Shown in pieces: positions 8,456-18,194 of a DNA stretch of 64,000 nucleotides (the first letter of the stretch is position 1; the number at the start of each line of letters is the position of its first letter). Location: positions 186,001-250,000 of the forward strand of contig JAOTWS010000001.1 of the NCBI GenBank assembly GCA_029862745.1, in the 5' to 3' direction. Below the pieces are notes generated by a model. That model worked only from the letters and a program-made list of their open reading frames with translations. It ran no database searches and was not told the origin of the DNA. The DNA is from Nitrosopumilus sp. (lineage in GTDB: Archaea > Thermoproteota > Nitrososphaeria > Nitrososphaerales > Nitrosopumilaceae). The translations under genes and the position numbers were made by a program.

Positions 8456-10949
8456 ATTTGAATTCTTTTCTCATATTTCTAAGAAATTTGGAGTTTATTC
8501 TAATTCTCTCAAGAGTTTGTGATTGTGTTCTTTCGGTACCAGGAGTAGGGTTCTTTTTGAAGAATGCCTTGATCTCTTTTTCCATAGAATCATCTGCAAC
8601 AGATGCAATGCTTGCTACAATCCTATTAAACAAAGGGTTGCCATGACCAACTTTTTTGTTTAGTTTTTTCCAATTCTTCTTTAACCATGGCCACAAAATC
8701 TTATCACCATATGGGTTTCCAGCAACTTTCATGATAGGTAGCTGCATATTTTGTGAACGAACTTCAGAGGTTTGAGAAAAGTCCAGTGATTTGAGTAAAA
8801 GTTTTTTGTCTTGGAATCCACACATTGCACCAAGAAATCGGAGTTTTTCTTCCATTGTTTTTGCACTTTTGTATAGTTTTACAAGTTCAGCGTGTGTTTT
8901 TGAATTGCCATTCCATGCGGCAATTGAACAAACAGGCTCCACCAAATCCGGAGATAGGGAATTAGGGGATTTTAAGAATTCTTTATATTTACTCAATGCT
9001 TTTTCTGTAACTTCTTCATCGTTCATTTTACCTAAGGTAGAGATAACAAATGCACGGAGCATTGCATCAGTATGGTTATCAGATTTTTTTGGTTCCCAAC
9101 CTACACGGAATAAAATTCTTCTAAAGTAATTCACAGCATAGATTCTAATTTCATCTACAAATGGTTCATCAAATGCACGGAAATATAATGAAGCTAAATT
9201 ATGTGCCACATTAACGGATGCAAGATAACTATCTTCTTCAAAGTATGCATCTGAAAAATCAAGATAGTTTCTTACATACTCATCACCTGAAACACAAAGC
9301 GAAAACAAATCATTTTGAATTGCCCATCTATCAATTACTGCAATGCGTTTTTCATCAATTAACATTTTTAGATCAAGTAAAATTCCTTCATCATATTTTA
9401 CGCGATAAAATCCCTTTCTTCCATAATTTGCTACAAATCCCAAAGTATTCTTAGGTAGTTTTATGGAAAGTGTCTTAGTTGAGAACAATTTTTTAGAAAT
9501 TTCATTTTTCAATCCTAAAGACAATGGAATGGACCACAAACCTTTGCTAAACTTACCATCAGACTCTAGCAGGTATCTCTTTTGTTTTAGTTTTAAAACA
9601 TTACCGTCCTGATTAATCTCGACAAGAGGGAAACCAGGTTGCTTTAGCCAAGTGTTGATCATTGAAGACACGGGCATTTTTGAGGCCTTGCCAATTGCAT
9701 CCCACAAATCTTGTCCTTTGGCATTTTTGTATTTAAAATCAGAGAGATATTTTTTGAGTCCTTTTCGGAAATTTGGTTCCCCCACATAAGATTCTAACAT
9801 TCGAAGAATACATCCACCCTTATCATAAGATATTGCATCAAAAATTTCTCTAATTTCTGCAGGTGAATTTACTTTAACATCTATTGGATGAGTTGTTTTT
9901 AGTGAATCAAGCCCCATTGCAGTATTCATTGCATCATCTACAAACTGATTCCACAAATCCCATTCAGGATAAAATTGATCAACAAATTTAGTGGCCATAA
10001 AAGTGGCAAAGCTTTCATTTAACCATAGATCATTCCACCATTTCATTGTGACTAAATTTCCAAACCATTGATGCGCAATCTCATGTGAGATCACTTCTGC
10101 AATGAATTGTTTGGTTCTAGTAGAAGATGTTTTAGGATCATAAAGCAGAATTGTTTCTCTGAAAGTTATTGCTCCCCAGTTTTCCATAGCACCTGCTGCA
10201 AAATCAGGGACTGCAATCAAATCAAGTTTTGGCAACGGATATTTTATTCCAAAATATTTTTCATATGAAGTGAGAAGTTTTTTTCCTAAGTTTAGTGAAA
10301 ACTTTCCCTTTGATTTATTTCCTTTAGTGGTTATAACCCTAATCTGTATTTTACCAACATTACCTGAAAGATATTCAAACTCACCAACTGCAAGATAAAT
10401 TAAATATGTAGAAACAATCGGAGTTTGTGCAAACTGATAGATAGTTTTACTACCAATTTTTTTCTTTGATTTAACTGGCATGTTTGAAATTGCAGTGAAT
10501 TTGTTATCAGCTATAATGGAGATATCAAATGTTGCTTTTGCTTCAGGTTCATCCCAACATGGAAATGCACGTCTAGCATCTGCTGCCTCAAATTGAGACG
10601 TTGCAAGATATTTCGTTTTTCCATTTTGTTTGTATTGACTACGATAAAATCCAAGTAATCTATCATTCAGGATTCCTTCAAATTCCAAATTTATTGTGGC
10701 CTTGCCTTTAATTTTTTTTCCTAAAAATATTTGAAGTTGTTCATTTTTTTCTGCTATTTTGGGAGCTGACTGAATAATCTCATCATTACATTTTACGTGA
10801 CAGGAATGAATTTTTAGTTCAGCGCAATGCATGACAATAACTTTTGTTGTTTTTTTACAATCGATAGAAATAGTTTCAGAACCAATAAATGTAAATTTTT
10901 TGAGATCTGGCTCAAATGTTAGTTGATAGTTTATTGGAATTACATCCAC
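8448..10949 (-). CDS. M1 family zinc aminopeptidase (tricorn factor F2/F3-like)
   Basis: This cytosolic metalloprotease removes N-terminal residues from peptides, probably downstream of the proteasome. The exopeptidase motif GAMENW and the zinc site HEIAHQWFG with the downstream ligand in WLNESFA are intact, about 250-320 residues in. The N-terminal beta-saddle domain and C-terminal helical superhelix bring it to 833 residues, typical of archaeal tricorn-interacting factors and related to human puromycin-sensitive aminopeptidase. There is no signal peptide. It heads a run of minus-strand genes towards meaB and the mutase. Confidence 0.95.
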   Translation of the reverse strand: MDVIPINYQLTFEPDLKKFTFIGSETISIDCKKTTKVIVMHCAELKIHSCHVKCNDEIIQSAPKIAEKNEQLQIFLGKKIKGKATINLEFEGILNDRLLGFYRSQYKQNGKTKYLATSQFEAADARRAFPCWDEPEAKATFDISIIADNKFTAISNMPVKSKKKIGSKTIYQFAQTPIVSTYLIYLAVGEFEYLSGNVGKIQIRVITTKGNKSKGKFSLNLGKKLLTSYEKYFGIKYPLPKLDLIAVPDFAAGAMENWGAITFRETILLYDPKTSSTRTKQFIAEVISHEIAHQWFGNLVTMKWWNDLWLNESFATFMATKFVDQFYPEWDLWNQFVDDAMNTAMGLDSLKTTHPIDVKVNSPAEIREIFDAISYDKGGCILRMLESYVGEPNFRKGLKKYLSDFKYKNAKGQDLWDAIGKASKMPVSSMINTWLKQPGFPLVEINQDGNVLKLKQKRYLLESDGKFSKGLWSIPLSLGLKNEISKKLFSTKTLSIKLPKNTLGFVANYGRKGFYRVKYDEGILLDLKMLIDEKRIAVIDRWAIQNDLFSLCVSGDEYVRNYLDFSDAYFEEDSYLASVNVAHNLASLYFRAFDEPFVDEIRIYAVNYFRRILFRVGWEPKKSDNHTDAMLRAFVISTLGKMNDEEVTEKALSKYKEFLKSPNSLSPDLVEPVCSIAAWNGNSKTHAELVKLYKSAKTMEEKLRFLGAMCGFQDKKLLLKSLDFSQTSEVRSQNMQLPIMKVAGNPYGDKILWPWLKKNWKKLNKKVGHGNPLFNRIVASIASVADDSMEKEIKAFFKKNPTPGTERTQSQTLERIRINSKFLRNMRKEFKYG

Positions 10950-11005
10950 ATTGAGGATAATTTAGTTACACTTTAAGTAGATTTTCTATTACTAACAGGA
11001 CACAG

Positions 11006-11167
11006 TTATTTCCACGGATCAGACCTTTCATCCCAAGTTATAGCATTAATTCGGGTTTTGGTAAGAGAATGACTGTTTTTTATCGATGAAAGGAGACATT
11101 CATCAGAACAATGAGTTATCTCAAAGTTTTTCATGAATTTCCCACAATTTTCACAGTATCTACCCAT
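11006..11167 (-). CDS. small zinc-binding protein, 53 aa
   Basis: The frame from ATG at 11167 to TAA at 11006-11008 encodes MGRYCENCGKFMKNFEITHC and then SDECLLSSIK. The pattern CxxC-x(n)-H-C-S-D-E-C could bind zinc. It closely resembles the N-terminus of the protein at 30949 (MGEFCHKCKKEMKYPEFAHG, then SDEC), so the two are paralogues. Role unknown. Confidence 0.6.
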   Translation of the reverse strand: MGRYCENCGKFMKNFEITHCSDECLLSSIKNSHSLTKTRINAITWDERSDPWK

Positions 11168-11288
11168 TCCTCAAATAAACAAATTTGGATCTTTTCAAAT
11201 CTATTCCCTCAAAACAAGTAAATAAAAAAATTATTTTAAAAATATTTATGATTATCAAATTTGAAAATAAATATTCAGGAGAATCATC

Positions 11289-11298
11289 TTTATAAATA
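11289..11298 (+). promoter_or_regulatory. TATA box for the gene at 11322
   Basis: CTTTATAAATAG lies about 27 nt before the TTG start at 11322. With archaeal initiation about 25 nt after the TATA box, the transcript would begin at or next to the start codon, meaning leaderless translation, as at several other genes here. Confidence 0.5.
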
Positions 11299-11321
11299 GT
11301 CACATACGAGGTAATTGTTAA

Positions 11322-11909
11322 TTGGGTTCAATTACAGCAAATAATCATCAATATCCAGTAAAAAAAGAGAAGACACGTAGTGTCACTTACCGCCTTCCAG
11401 TTAAATTGGTTAAAGAAATAGAAGCTGAAGCCATGAATCACAACATATCTCATAATGTAATGGCAAGACAAATTTTAGAGAAATACATTGAATGGGATAG
11501 ATTTGCATCTAAAATTGGAATGATACCAGTACCAAAAAAAATTCTTGACATGCTAGGAATGGAAATGACAGCCTCGGAAATTAATGATATAATCAATGTA
11601 ATAAAACCAGTGATTAAAGATACAGTCTTATTTATCAAAGGAGGTTATGATTTACAAAAATGTATTGAAATCCTTGAAGAATATATGAAAGCATCAGGAA
11701 TGAAATCAGATCATAGAATAGAGGGAGAGTTACATCACTTTATCATCCAACATGAGTTGGGAAGTAACTGGTCAATATTTACAGAGCAGTTACTTCAAGA
11801 AATATTCAAGGAATTCCTACCAGAATCTAAAATGAAATGCCAGACAACTAAATCTACAGTCATTGCAACAATTGCACTAGGTGGAAATTTTAGTGAACAT
11901 GTGTATTAA
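11322..11909 (+). CDS. ribbon-helix-helix-like DNA-binding protein, 195 aa
   Basis: Residues 17-60 (KTRSVTYRLPVKLVKEIEAE and the following helix) look like a ribbon-helix-helix or MetJ/Arc-type DNA-binding unit: one strand and two helices. The remaining 130 residues are mostly helical and of unknown function. The start is TTG at 11322, placed by the TATA box about 25 nt upstream. I infer a transcription regulator, but no target is visible nearby. Confidence 0.65.
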   Translation: MGSITANNHQYPVKKEKTRSVTYRLPVKLVKEIEAEAMNHNISHNVMARQILEKYIEWDRFASKIGMIPVPKKILDMLGMEMTASEINDIINVIKPVIKDTVLFIKGGYDLQKCIEILEEYMKASGMKSDHRIEGELHHFIIQHELGSNWSIFTEQLLQEIFKEFLPESKMKCQTTKSTVIATIALGGNFSEHVY

Positions 11910-11919
11910 AAAAATAAAA

Positions 11920-12312
11920 TTAGTTTTTGTTGAAAACTATATTCACATCAATTTTTCCATCATGAAAACTAGTATTGATTTCTTTGATTTTACTTTTGTA
12001 CAAAAAGAGTCTCTTACCCTCTTCTGTGATGACCCCAGAAGTTCGAATCATCTTTGAATCATGTAGTAGTTGAATTCTTCTATACACAGTACTCAAAGGG
12101 ATAGATTTTTCGCGAGATACTTCAATTGCAGATTTTGGTGAAGTCATTATTGCCTCTAAAATAAGGCGACAATACTTATCAGAAAGTACTTCAAGAAAAG
12201 ATTCTTTACTTTCTAATTCTTCGATTTTTAATTGATTTAAGATTTGCATACTTTCTATAAGTGTTTTTTGGATATAACTAGATAGTACACACTTGTGTGC
12301 TATGCAAGACAA
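11920..12312 (-). CDS. winged-helix transcriptional regulator, 130 aa
   Basis: Residues 40-100 form a winged helix: LEVLSDKYCRLILEAIMTSP, then the helix-turn-helix SAIEVSREKSIPLSTVYRRI and a wing around KMIRTSGVITEEGKR. This resembles ArsR/TrmB-like archaeal regulators with a preceding coiled-coil-prone helix. There are two or three cysteines in the N-terminal 15 residues that might sense redox or metal. It converges with the gene at 11322, 10 bp apart. Confidence 0.75.
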   Translation of the reverse strand: MSCIAHKCVLSSYIQKTLIESMQILNQLKIEELESKESFLEVLSDKYCRLILEAIMTSPKSAIEVSREKSIPLSTVYRRIQLLHDSKMIRTSGVITEEGKRLFLYKSKIKEINTSFHDGKIDVNIVFNKN

Positions 12313-12389
12313 ATAAAGAATATTATTAATTCAGGGTAATCCATATTTTTGAATAAGTTTTTGAAATATAAAACAACAATTAATTGGAG

Positions 12390-13319
12390 TTAAAGATTAG
12401 GGGATTGCTCTGCCTTTAATCCCTTGTATCTATTTCTTATAGTGACCTCTGTAACACCTGCAGCTTCTGCAAGATCCCGTTGTGTGATTGATACACCATT
12501 TTTTACACATGACAAATACAGAGCAGTTGCAGCTAACCCCATAGGATCTTTGCCAGCAGACTCTTTACGTTCCTGTGCATCTTTGAGTACCTTGACTGCA
12601 TATCTTTTTGTTTTCTCAGAAATTTCAAGTTTGCTTGAAATTCTTGCAATACATTGAATTGAATCGACAACAGGCATCTTTAATTCTAATTCATGGTGTA
12701 ATAATCGATAGCATCGTGCAATGTCTTTTCTTTTAACATTAGCAGCATCAGAAACGTCTTTTAGTGTTCTAGGAGTTTCTGTGTCTCGACATGCAGCGTA
12801 TAGAGATGCAGCAATCATTGCAGAGATAGATCTTCCACGAACTAATTTTTTTTCCAATGCTTTTCTATAAATGTAAGCTGCTTTTTCCAACACATTTGCA
12901 GGAACCGATACTTTGTCTTTTAATTTATTCAAATCACTAAGTGCTTGTCTTAGATTTCTATCAACAGGTGCATGTACCTGACTTCTACTATCCCAAGTTC
13001 GCAGTCTCTCAATAGTACTTTTCATCGAAGTTGAAAGTGGTTTTCCTGAAGCATCTTTGTTTAGAGGATTAATTACAGTGGATAATCCCATATCATGTAT
13101 CATCAGAGATGAAGGGGCACCAGTTCTTGCAGGATCTGCTCCGCCATCTTTTTGAAATGATCTCCATTCAGGTCCTGATTCTTGTGATTTTTCAGTAATT
13201 ACATACCCACACTTTCCACAAAATTGTTCACCTGTTACTTCATCAACGAGAATAGAGTTTTTTCCACAACGCAGACAATTAGAGTTTTGGTTAAAAGAAT
13301 CCATGTTAGTCTTCATCAT
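12390..13319 (-). CDS. tfb: transcription initiation factor IIB (TFB)
   Basis: TFB recruits RNA polymerase to TBP-bound promoters. The N-terminal zinc ribbon has CLRCG and CGKCGYV, then the B-reader segment with EWRSF, and two cyclin repeats follow (RNLRQALSDLNKLKDKVSVP onwards, and CIARISSKLEISEKTKRYAV onwards). The C-terminal repeat contains the BRE-recognition helix ITQRDLAEAAGVTEVTIRNR. Length 309 is normal. Translation may begin at 13319 or at the ATG at 13304. This group carries several tfb paralogues, so it may serve a subset of promoters. Confidence 0.95.
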   Translation of the reverse strand: MMKTNMDSFNQNSNCLRCGKNSILVDEVTGEQFCGKCGYVITEKSQESGPEWRSFQKDGGADPARTGAPSSLMIHDMGLSTVINPLNKDASGKPLSTSMKSTIERLRTWDSRSQVHAPVDRNLRQALSDLNKLKDKVSVPANVLEKAAYIYRKALEKKLVRGRSISAMIAASLYAACRDTETPRTLKDVSDAANVKRKDIARCYRLLHHELELKMPVVDSIQCIARISSKLEISEKTKRYAVKVLKDAQERKESAGKDPMGLAATALYLSCVKNGVSITQRDLAEAAGVTEVTIRNRYKGLKAEQSPNL

Positions 13320-13562
13320 AAATTATCCTGTTAATTGAAAATTCCAAAACGTTAGTCTGTTTTCTATATTTTGACATAGATAGAATCAGATTCTCATGTA
13401 TATGAAGGATGAGTATTTCCAGCTATCAGAGTTTTTAATCAAACAATCTCTGTTTTATATAGAAATCATAGGTATTGTATTGTTTAGATGTATAATTCAA
13501 ATGTATTCTAAAATCATTGTTTAAAACAAAAATCAGGATCAGTGCTGTAAAGTTATTTTTGT
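13320..13562. other. spacer between tfb and a small ORF
   Basis: AT-rich spacer behind the tfb start. I see no strong structure. The tfb promoter must lie in its first 50 bases. Confidence 0.3.
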
Positions 13563-13688
13563 ATGGATCTGGATGATCGATCATACTCTGCAAAAGAGGT
13601 AAAAGCCTTGCTGATTTTTACTAGTCGTATTTTTACAAAAAAGGATAAGAGGTTTTGTGCTTTATGCAATGACCTGGATCTCTCGTGA
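13563..13688 (+). CDS. possible small protein, 41 aa
   Basis: ATG at 13563 to TGA at 13686-13688 gives 41 residues beginning MDLDDRSYSAKEVKALL and ending with CALCNDLDLS. The composition is protein-like and there is a CxxC near the end. It overlaps the 3' end of the convergent gene at 13662 by 27 bp, which weakens the case. It could also be a truncated relic. Confidence 0.35.
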   Translation: MDLDDRSYSAKEVKALLIFTSRIFTKKDKRFCALCNDLDLS

Positions 13689-13925
13689 AGACATACCTCC
13701 ATAACCAGGATCAATCTTTTGTTTTGGGTTTAATGTGGTGTCATGGTGACATGCTTTATTACAAACAGGACAGAATTTTCTATCAAGCACAATACATTGA
13801 CAGATATGATTTTTCACGTATGCTTGTGCAGCTTGATTCCATTCACCAGTCCCATTACAATATACACACACGTTTGAACCAGAAGAACCAATACCCTTAC
13901 AGAAATCACATGTATCTTCAGTCAT
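13662..13925 (-). CDS. cysteine-rich zinc-finger protein, 87 aa
   Basis: The protein carries CDFCKGIG and CVYCNGTGEW, a DnaJ-like CxxCxGxG pair, and then CQC and CPVCNKACHH. About ten cysteines and two histidines in 87 residues suggest two or three zinc sites. The C-terminal 20 residues are Gly-rich. Similar DnaJ-zinc-finger-like proteins assist folding or bind nucleic acid; here the role is unknown. The ATG is at 13925. Confidence 0.7.
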   Translation of the reverse strand: MTEDTCDFCKGIGSSGSNVCVYCNGTGEWNQAAQAYVKNHICQCIVLDRKFCPVCNKACHHDTTLNPKQKIDPGYGGMSSREIQVIA

Positions 13926-14027
13926 ATCTATGTATCTACCTAATTGATTAAATCAATATATTTGAAGATATAAACTCGAGCGAAAACCAAATAAACCTTT
14001 TAAAATATCCCCAAATTACCTATAATC

Positions 14028-14450
14028 ATGAAGCAAAAAACTGCGTCTCGAAGTATCAAAATATTGGTTGCCAAGTTAGGTCTGGATGGTCATGATAGAG
14101 GAGCTCTTGTATTATGCAGGGCATTTAGAGATGCAGGGATGGAGGTAATCTATTCAGGACTTTTTGCCACACCAGATAGAATTGCACAGATAGCAGAAGA
14201 TGAAGATGTTGATGCAGTTGCAATGAGTTTACTAAATGGAGCACATGGGACATTATTTCCAAGAGTTGTAAAGGCTCTAAAAAAGAAAGGTGTTAAAGAT
14301 GTGCTTATTGTTGGAGGAGGTGTAATTCCTGAAATAGATCATAAGGATTTGATCAAAGCAGGAGTAGATCATGTGTTTGGACCGGGTACATCATTACCTA
14401 CAATCATTGATCATATAACAACTGGTGTTTCTAAATTAAGAAAAATATAA
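14028..14450 (+). CDS. mcmA2: methylmalonyl-CoA mutase, B12-binding subunit
   Basis: This 140-residue Rossmann domain binds adenosylcobalamin for the mutase encoded at 5485. The base-off/His-on motif DxHxxG is DGHDRG near residue 22, followed by the SLLNGAH strand-loop and the GGGVIP loop that cradles the nucleotide tail. It stands alone on the plus strand, 7 kb from its partner gene, as is common in archaeal genomes. The start lies about 25 nt after an AT-rich TATA-like stretch. Confidence 0.95.
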   Translation: MKQKTASRSIKILVAKLGLDGHDRGALVLCRAFRDAGMEVIYSGLFATPDRIAQIAEDEDVDAVAMSLLNGAHGTLFPRVVKALKKKGVKDVLIVGGGVIPEIDHKDLIKAGVDHVFGPGTSLPTIIDHITTGVSKLRKI

Positions 14451-14459
14451 GAAAAAAAA

Positions 14460-15458
14460 TTATTCTGTGGAATCAGGCCACATCATTTTACGCATTTGTT
14501 TACCAACTTTTTCAATTTGATGAGCATCATATTCTTTCATGTATTTATCAAAGGCATCCTTACCGTTTTTCTGATATTCAGAAATCCACTCATTATTGAA
14601 CGTGCCATCTTGAATCATGGTAAGAACTTTTTTCATGTTCTCTTTATTTGTAGAATCCATTACCATCGGTCCACGAGTTAATCCACCATATCGGGCAGTT
14701 TCACTTACACGTCTCCACATTCCATTAATTCCATATCTCTGAATCATATCTACAATGAGTTTGAGTTCATGTAAAACTTCAAAGTATGCAATCTCTGGTT
14801 GATATCCTGCTTCAACTAGAGTTTCAAATGCATTTGTAACCATAGATGCTGCACCACCACAAAGGTCAGCCTGCTCACCAAACCAATCAGTTTCTACTTC
14901 TTCTTTGAAAGCAGTTTTGATCAATCCAGCTCTAGCACTACCTATTGCTTTTGCAATTCCCAATGTTCGATCCCAAGCTTTTCCTGTAAAGTCTTGTTCC
15001 ACTGCAACAATTGCAGGAGTGCCAAAATTATCAAGATATGTTTCTCGAACTTTGGAGCCAGGTCCTTTTGGTGCAATCATAATAAGATCAACATTGTTTG
15101 GGGCTTCAATCCATTTCCAATAGATTGCAGCTGCATGAGAAAATGACAATGCTTTTCCTTCAGAAAGATTGGGTCCGATTTCGTCTTTGTATACTTGACC
15201 TTGAATCATGTCTGGAATCAATATATGAACAATGTCTGCTTGTTTTGTAGCATCGGCTACAGACATTACTTTGTGACCGTCAGATTCTGCCTTTTTCCAG
15301 CTGTTACCGCCTTTCTTAAGACCAATTATAACATTAAGACCAGAGTCTTTCATGTTGTTAGCCTGTGCGTCACCTTGGATTCCATAACCGATTACAGCAA
15401 TTGTTTGATTTTTTATTGAGTCAAGACTTATTTCGTTATCTTTCCACGTTTTTGCCAT
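14460..15458 (-). CDS. ilvC: ketol-acid reductoisomerase
   Basis: Converts acetolactate (or acetohydroxybutyrate) to the dihydroxy acid in branched-chain amino acid synthesis, using NAD(P)H and Mg. The N-terminal Rossmann motif is GYGIQGDAQANN near residue 24. The knotted C-terminal domain carries ETDWFGEQADLCGG with the metal ligands Asp and Glu, and later FEVLHELKLIVD. Length 332 is typical of class I enzymes. It converges with mcmA2 with 9 bp between stops. No other ilv genes are adjacent. Confidence 0.96.
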   Translation of the reverse strand: MAKTWKDNEISLDSIKNQTIAVIGYGIQGDAQANNMKDSGLNVIIGLKKGGNSWKKAESDGHKVMSVADATKQADIVHILIPDMIQGQVYKDEIGPNLSEGKALSFSHAAAIYWKWIEAPNNVDLIMIAPKGPGSKVRETYLDNFGTPAIVAVEQDFTGKAWDRTLGIAKAIGSARAGLIKTAFKEEVETDWFGEQADLCGGAASMVTNAFETLVEAGYQPEIAYFEVLHELKLIVDMIQRYGINGMWRRVSETARYGGLTRGPMVMDSTNKENMKKVLTMIQDGTFNNEWISEYQKNGKDAFDKYMKEYDAHQIEKVGKQMRKMMWPDSTE

Positions 15459-15898
15459 GACTTTAACACAAATACTGCAAATATTAACTAAAGCGAATCA
15501 TATCAAAATTATAAGTCAGGGAGTTTTTAAGATAAAAAAACTATAAGGTTTGAAATTTGATCGGAAAAACAATATACCGAAGGTCATAGTTAAGAAGTAA
15601 GATTTAGTACTATGTTAGAATTATCTACTATACAACTGTTAGAATAAAGGGCATCTGAGGAAAAACAATCTAAGCGCGGGTACAGATTTTATTTTCAATT
15701 TTAAAATTGAAGAGAAACAGTCCGGTAATTATTACAAATAATCATTTCAAAGTTATTTTTTGAAATTCATGTTTATCTATGAGTTTTGATCTTATTTCTT
15801 AGATACATCCAAAGCAAAATGAGTGTGAAAATATACTTTGGATGTACAAAAAAACCCACGCATAATTCAAAAATATAATAGAAAAAAATTCTAAATAA
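15459..15898. other. 440-bp spacer with palindrome and stem-loop
   Basis: No coding frame is convincing. The spacer holds an 18-bp perfect palindrome TTCAATTTTAAAATTGAA at 15694-15711 and a separate 11-bp inverted repeat described next. Both lie downstream of the minus-strand ZIP gene and upstream of ilvC. Confidence 0.5.
15804..15846 (-). terminator. stem-loop downstream of ZIP gene
   Basis: TACATCCAAAG (15804-15814) and CTTTGGATGTA (15836-15846) form a perfect 11-bp stem with a 21-nt loop, about 55 nt past the stop of the ZIP transporter gene. There is no long U tract directly after it, so it may be a 3' stability element rather than a classical terminator. Confidence 0.4.
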
Positions 15899-17080
15899 TT
15901 AGACAAATATACTTGTCAGATACATTACGAGCATACCTACTGCAATTCCTGAAACTATTGACGCACTTGAAAGACTATTCTCATTTTCTTCCCTAAGCCA
16001 TTTCATTATGATGATGATGACTTGAAATATGGCACCAGCCCCAATAGATAAAAAGATAACTGCAGAGAATGGAGAATACATGAATCCTCCAAGCCATGCG
16101 CCAAAAATTGCAGGTGCACCAGCTATCATACCCATTGCAACAAGTTTTCCAATAACTGACTTTTTTTCTTTAGCTAGTGGTGATGCAATGGCAAGACCTT
16201 CAGTGGTGTTGTGCAATGCAAATCCTACAATAAGAAAAGTACTCAATGCTACTTGTCCAAGACCTATTGCAGCTCCAATTGCTAGGCCTTCCCCAAAATT
16301 ATGCAATCCGATACCTATTGAAATCATAAGTGCAATGGCCACGGGTTTTGCATAGGGAGAATCTTTTACTCTTTGAATTAGTTTTTCACCAGAATAATAC
16401 AATCCAAGAAAAGATAGTATTGTCACTGTTGCAACTAACAAAACGCCATTAAAACTAGCTGCAAGATTTTCTGCGGATGCATCTAGAGCCTCTTCTATTG
16501 AATCAATTCCCAAAAACAGCAAAAGACCTATTGTTAATGCCATAAAGAAATGATATTTGTTTTTACTTAATCTCCTGATAAATGGTAGCCACATCAGCCC
16601 AATCATTACAGGAATAATTCCAACATAAGTTCCAATTAATGCAAAAAACCCTATTAACTCTAAACTAAGTTGCAGTCTTGGGGCTGCAGCCTCTATTTCT
16701 TTTTCAAATCTAGTTCCATCCTCAATTGTAATTCCTATTGTGTATGGTTCTGCCTCGTTCCATGCAAATGGTATCCTTACTAACGCAGTCTCATATCTTT
16801 CCAAAAACCTGTCAGGTTCTACTGCTGCAGGCTGTATCCTGTCATTGATGTCAGCCATTACAACCTCTACTGGGATTGGACCCGTGTTTCTTACAGTTGC
16901 ATGTACTTCAGAACCTACAAAATCAATCATCTCTATTGTTATCTCAGGTAATGGCACTCCAAGATCCAGAAGATCAGAACCAGGTCCAAAGATATAGGCC
17001 ATCATTATAATTACAAATGCAAATGGAATCAGACCACTGACGATTGTTTTTGTCTTTGAAGGTTTCTTATCAAGTTCCAT
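15899..17080 (-). CDS. ZIP family metal transporter
   Basis: A membrane transporter expected to take up divalent metal ions such as zinc, iron or manganese. After one N-terminal membrane segment there is an outside domain of about 110 residues, then a ZIP core of roughly eight segments. The family's metal-site helices are visible as LHNFGEGLAIGAAIG and LHNTTEGLAIASPL, each with His, Asn and Glu ligands. I choose ATG at 17080 (MELDKKPSKTK), which overlaps the end of the multicopper oxidase gene by 11 bp; a longer frame back to 17137 would only overlap it further. The overlap implies translational coupling and a shared metal role. Confidence 0.88.
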   Translation of the reverse strand: MELDKKPSKTKTIVSGLIPFAFVIIMMAYIFGPGSDLLDLGVPLPEITIEMIDFVGSEVHATVRNTGPIPVEVVMADINDRIQPAAVEPDRFLERYETALVRIPFAWNEAEPYTIGITIEDGTRFEKEIEAAAPRLQLSLELIGFFALIGTYVGIIPVMIGLMWLPFIRRLSKNKYHFFMALTIGLLLFLGIDSIEEALDASAENLAASFNGVLLVATVTILSFLGLYYSGEKLIQRVKDSPYAKPVAIALMISIGIGLHNFGEGLAIGAAIGLGQVALSTFLIVGFALHNTTEGLAIASPLAKEKKSVIGKLVAMGMIAGAPAIFGAWLGGFMYSPFSAVIFLSIGAGAIFQVIIIIMKWLREENENSLSSASIVSGIAVGMLVMYLTSIFV

Positions 17081-18158
17081 ATTCGATTGTATCTCCTGTT
17101 GTTGGTGATGTTTCTTGCAGTGAATCAGAATCATCATCAGAAACTAGGAATATTCCAACCCAGCCTTTCTCAGAAAATTCCACCTTGTGTGCATGGAATA
17201 GATACTTTCCTGGATATTGATATTCAAACTCCATTATCCCACGTTCAGTTTGAGATAAGGTGATCATATCAGTGTAAAATGAAGGAACTAGATCAGTTCC
17301 TGTTGGATAATATTTGTACAGATTACCATGTAAGTGGAAGTTGTTTATAGGATCAAACTCCACCATGTTGACCACGTAAACACGAATCAGTTCATTTGTT
17401 TTAATCTGAATTGGATGATGTTGATAGTAAAACGGAATGGTGTTTGCAGCATAGAAATTATTTTCAGTATCAAAGTCAGTATCCAAACCATTTAGAACCA
17501 TTACCATCTCATCAGCTAGTTCTCTACCCTCTTTTGGATCAACTATGAATACGCCGTACAATCCGTGCACAATGTGCTCTTCAAGCGGCATTACATGGCA
17601 GTGATACGGATGAACACCAGCTGGTCCTGCAATGAATTCATAAGTGAATTGTCCCCCTCCACCGCCAACTATCTCAAAGACGCCATCCATTTCAGCAGGA
17701 TGTATTCCATGAAAGTGCATGGTGTGTTGTTTTGAGCCATTGTTTATGAAGTGTACACGGACTGTATCTCCTTCGGTTGCACGGATTGTAGGTCCTGGAA
17801 CACTTCCATTAAACGTCCAAGCATTGTAAAAAACACCTGGAGATACCTCCATGATCTTGTCATCCTCTGCAACAATTGTGTATTCTCGTAGTGTTGTGCC
17901 GTCTGGTAATGTTGATGTTACACCATAATCAAAATCCCTTAGATATTCCATTGGATCAAACTCCATGGTAGATTCAACGTATAGCGGATCTATTATCTCG
18001 CCTGTAGTCTTTACAAATCCTCCTGAATGAGTAACAAAGACCTTTTCTTCTGATTGCGCTGTGATGACTTCGGGAAACACAAAGAAAATTGAAGATATTG
18101 CTGTAACTGCAATTAAAGAAAAGATCATAATTGATCGCGAATTAAAAGATGATTTCAT
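17070..18158 (-). CDS. two-domain multicopper oxidase, secreted
   Basis: Residues 1-34 are an export signal with a hydrophobic core. Two cupredoxin domains follow. Copper-ligand motifs are MHFHGIHP and HPYHCHVMPLEEH in the first domain and NFHLHGN and FHAHKVEF in the second. HCH and HxH pairs indicate a trinuclear type 2/3 centre, and HCHVMPLEEHI carries the type 1 site. Such enzymes oxidise metals or organic substrates or reduce nitrite; which applies is not clear. The gene is followed by an overlapping ZIP transporter and preceded by a DtxR-type regulator, so copper or iron handling is a sensible inference. Confidence 0.9.
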   Translation of the reverse strand: MKSSFNSRSIMIFSLIAVTAISSIFFVFPEVITAQSEEKVFVTHSGGFVKTTGEIIDPLYVESTMEFDPMEYLRDFDYGVTSTLPDGTTLREYTIVAEDDKIMEVSPGVFYNAWTFNGSVPGPTIRATEGDTVRVHFINNGSKQHTMHFHGIHPAEMDGVFEIVGGGGGQFTYEFIAGPAGVHPYHCHVMPLEEHIVHGLYGVFIVDPKEGRELADEMVMVLNGLDTDFDTENNFYAANTIPFYYQHHPIQIKTNELIRVYVVNMVEFDPINNFHLHGNLYKYYPTGTDLVPSFYTDMITLSQTERGIMEFEYQYPGKYLFHAHKVEFSEKGWVGIFLVSDDDSDSLQETSPTTGDTIEYGT

Positions 18159-18194
18159 ACGGATATTTCCTTACTTTCTTTCATGAATATAAAT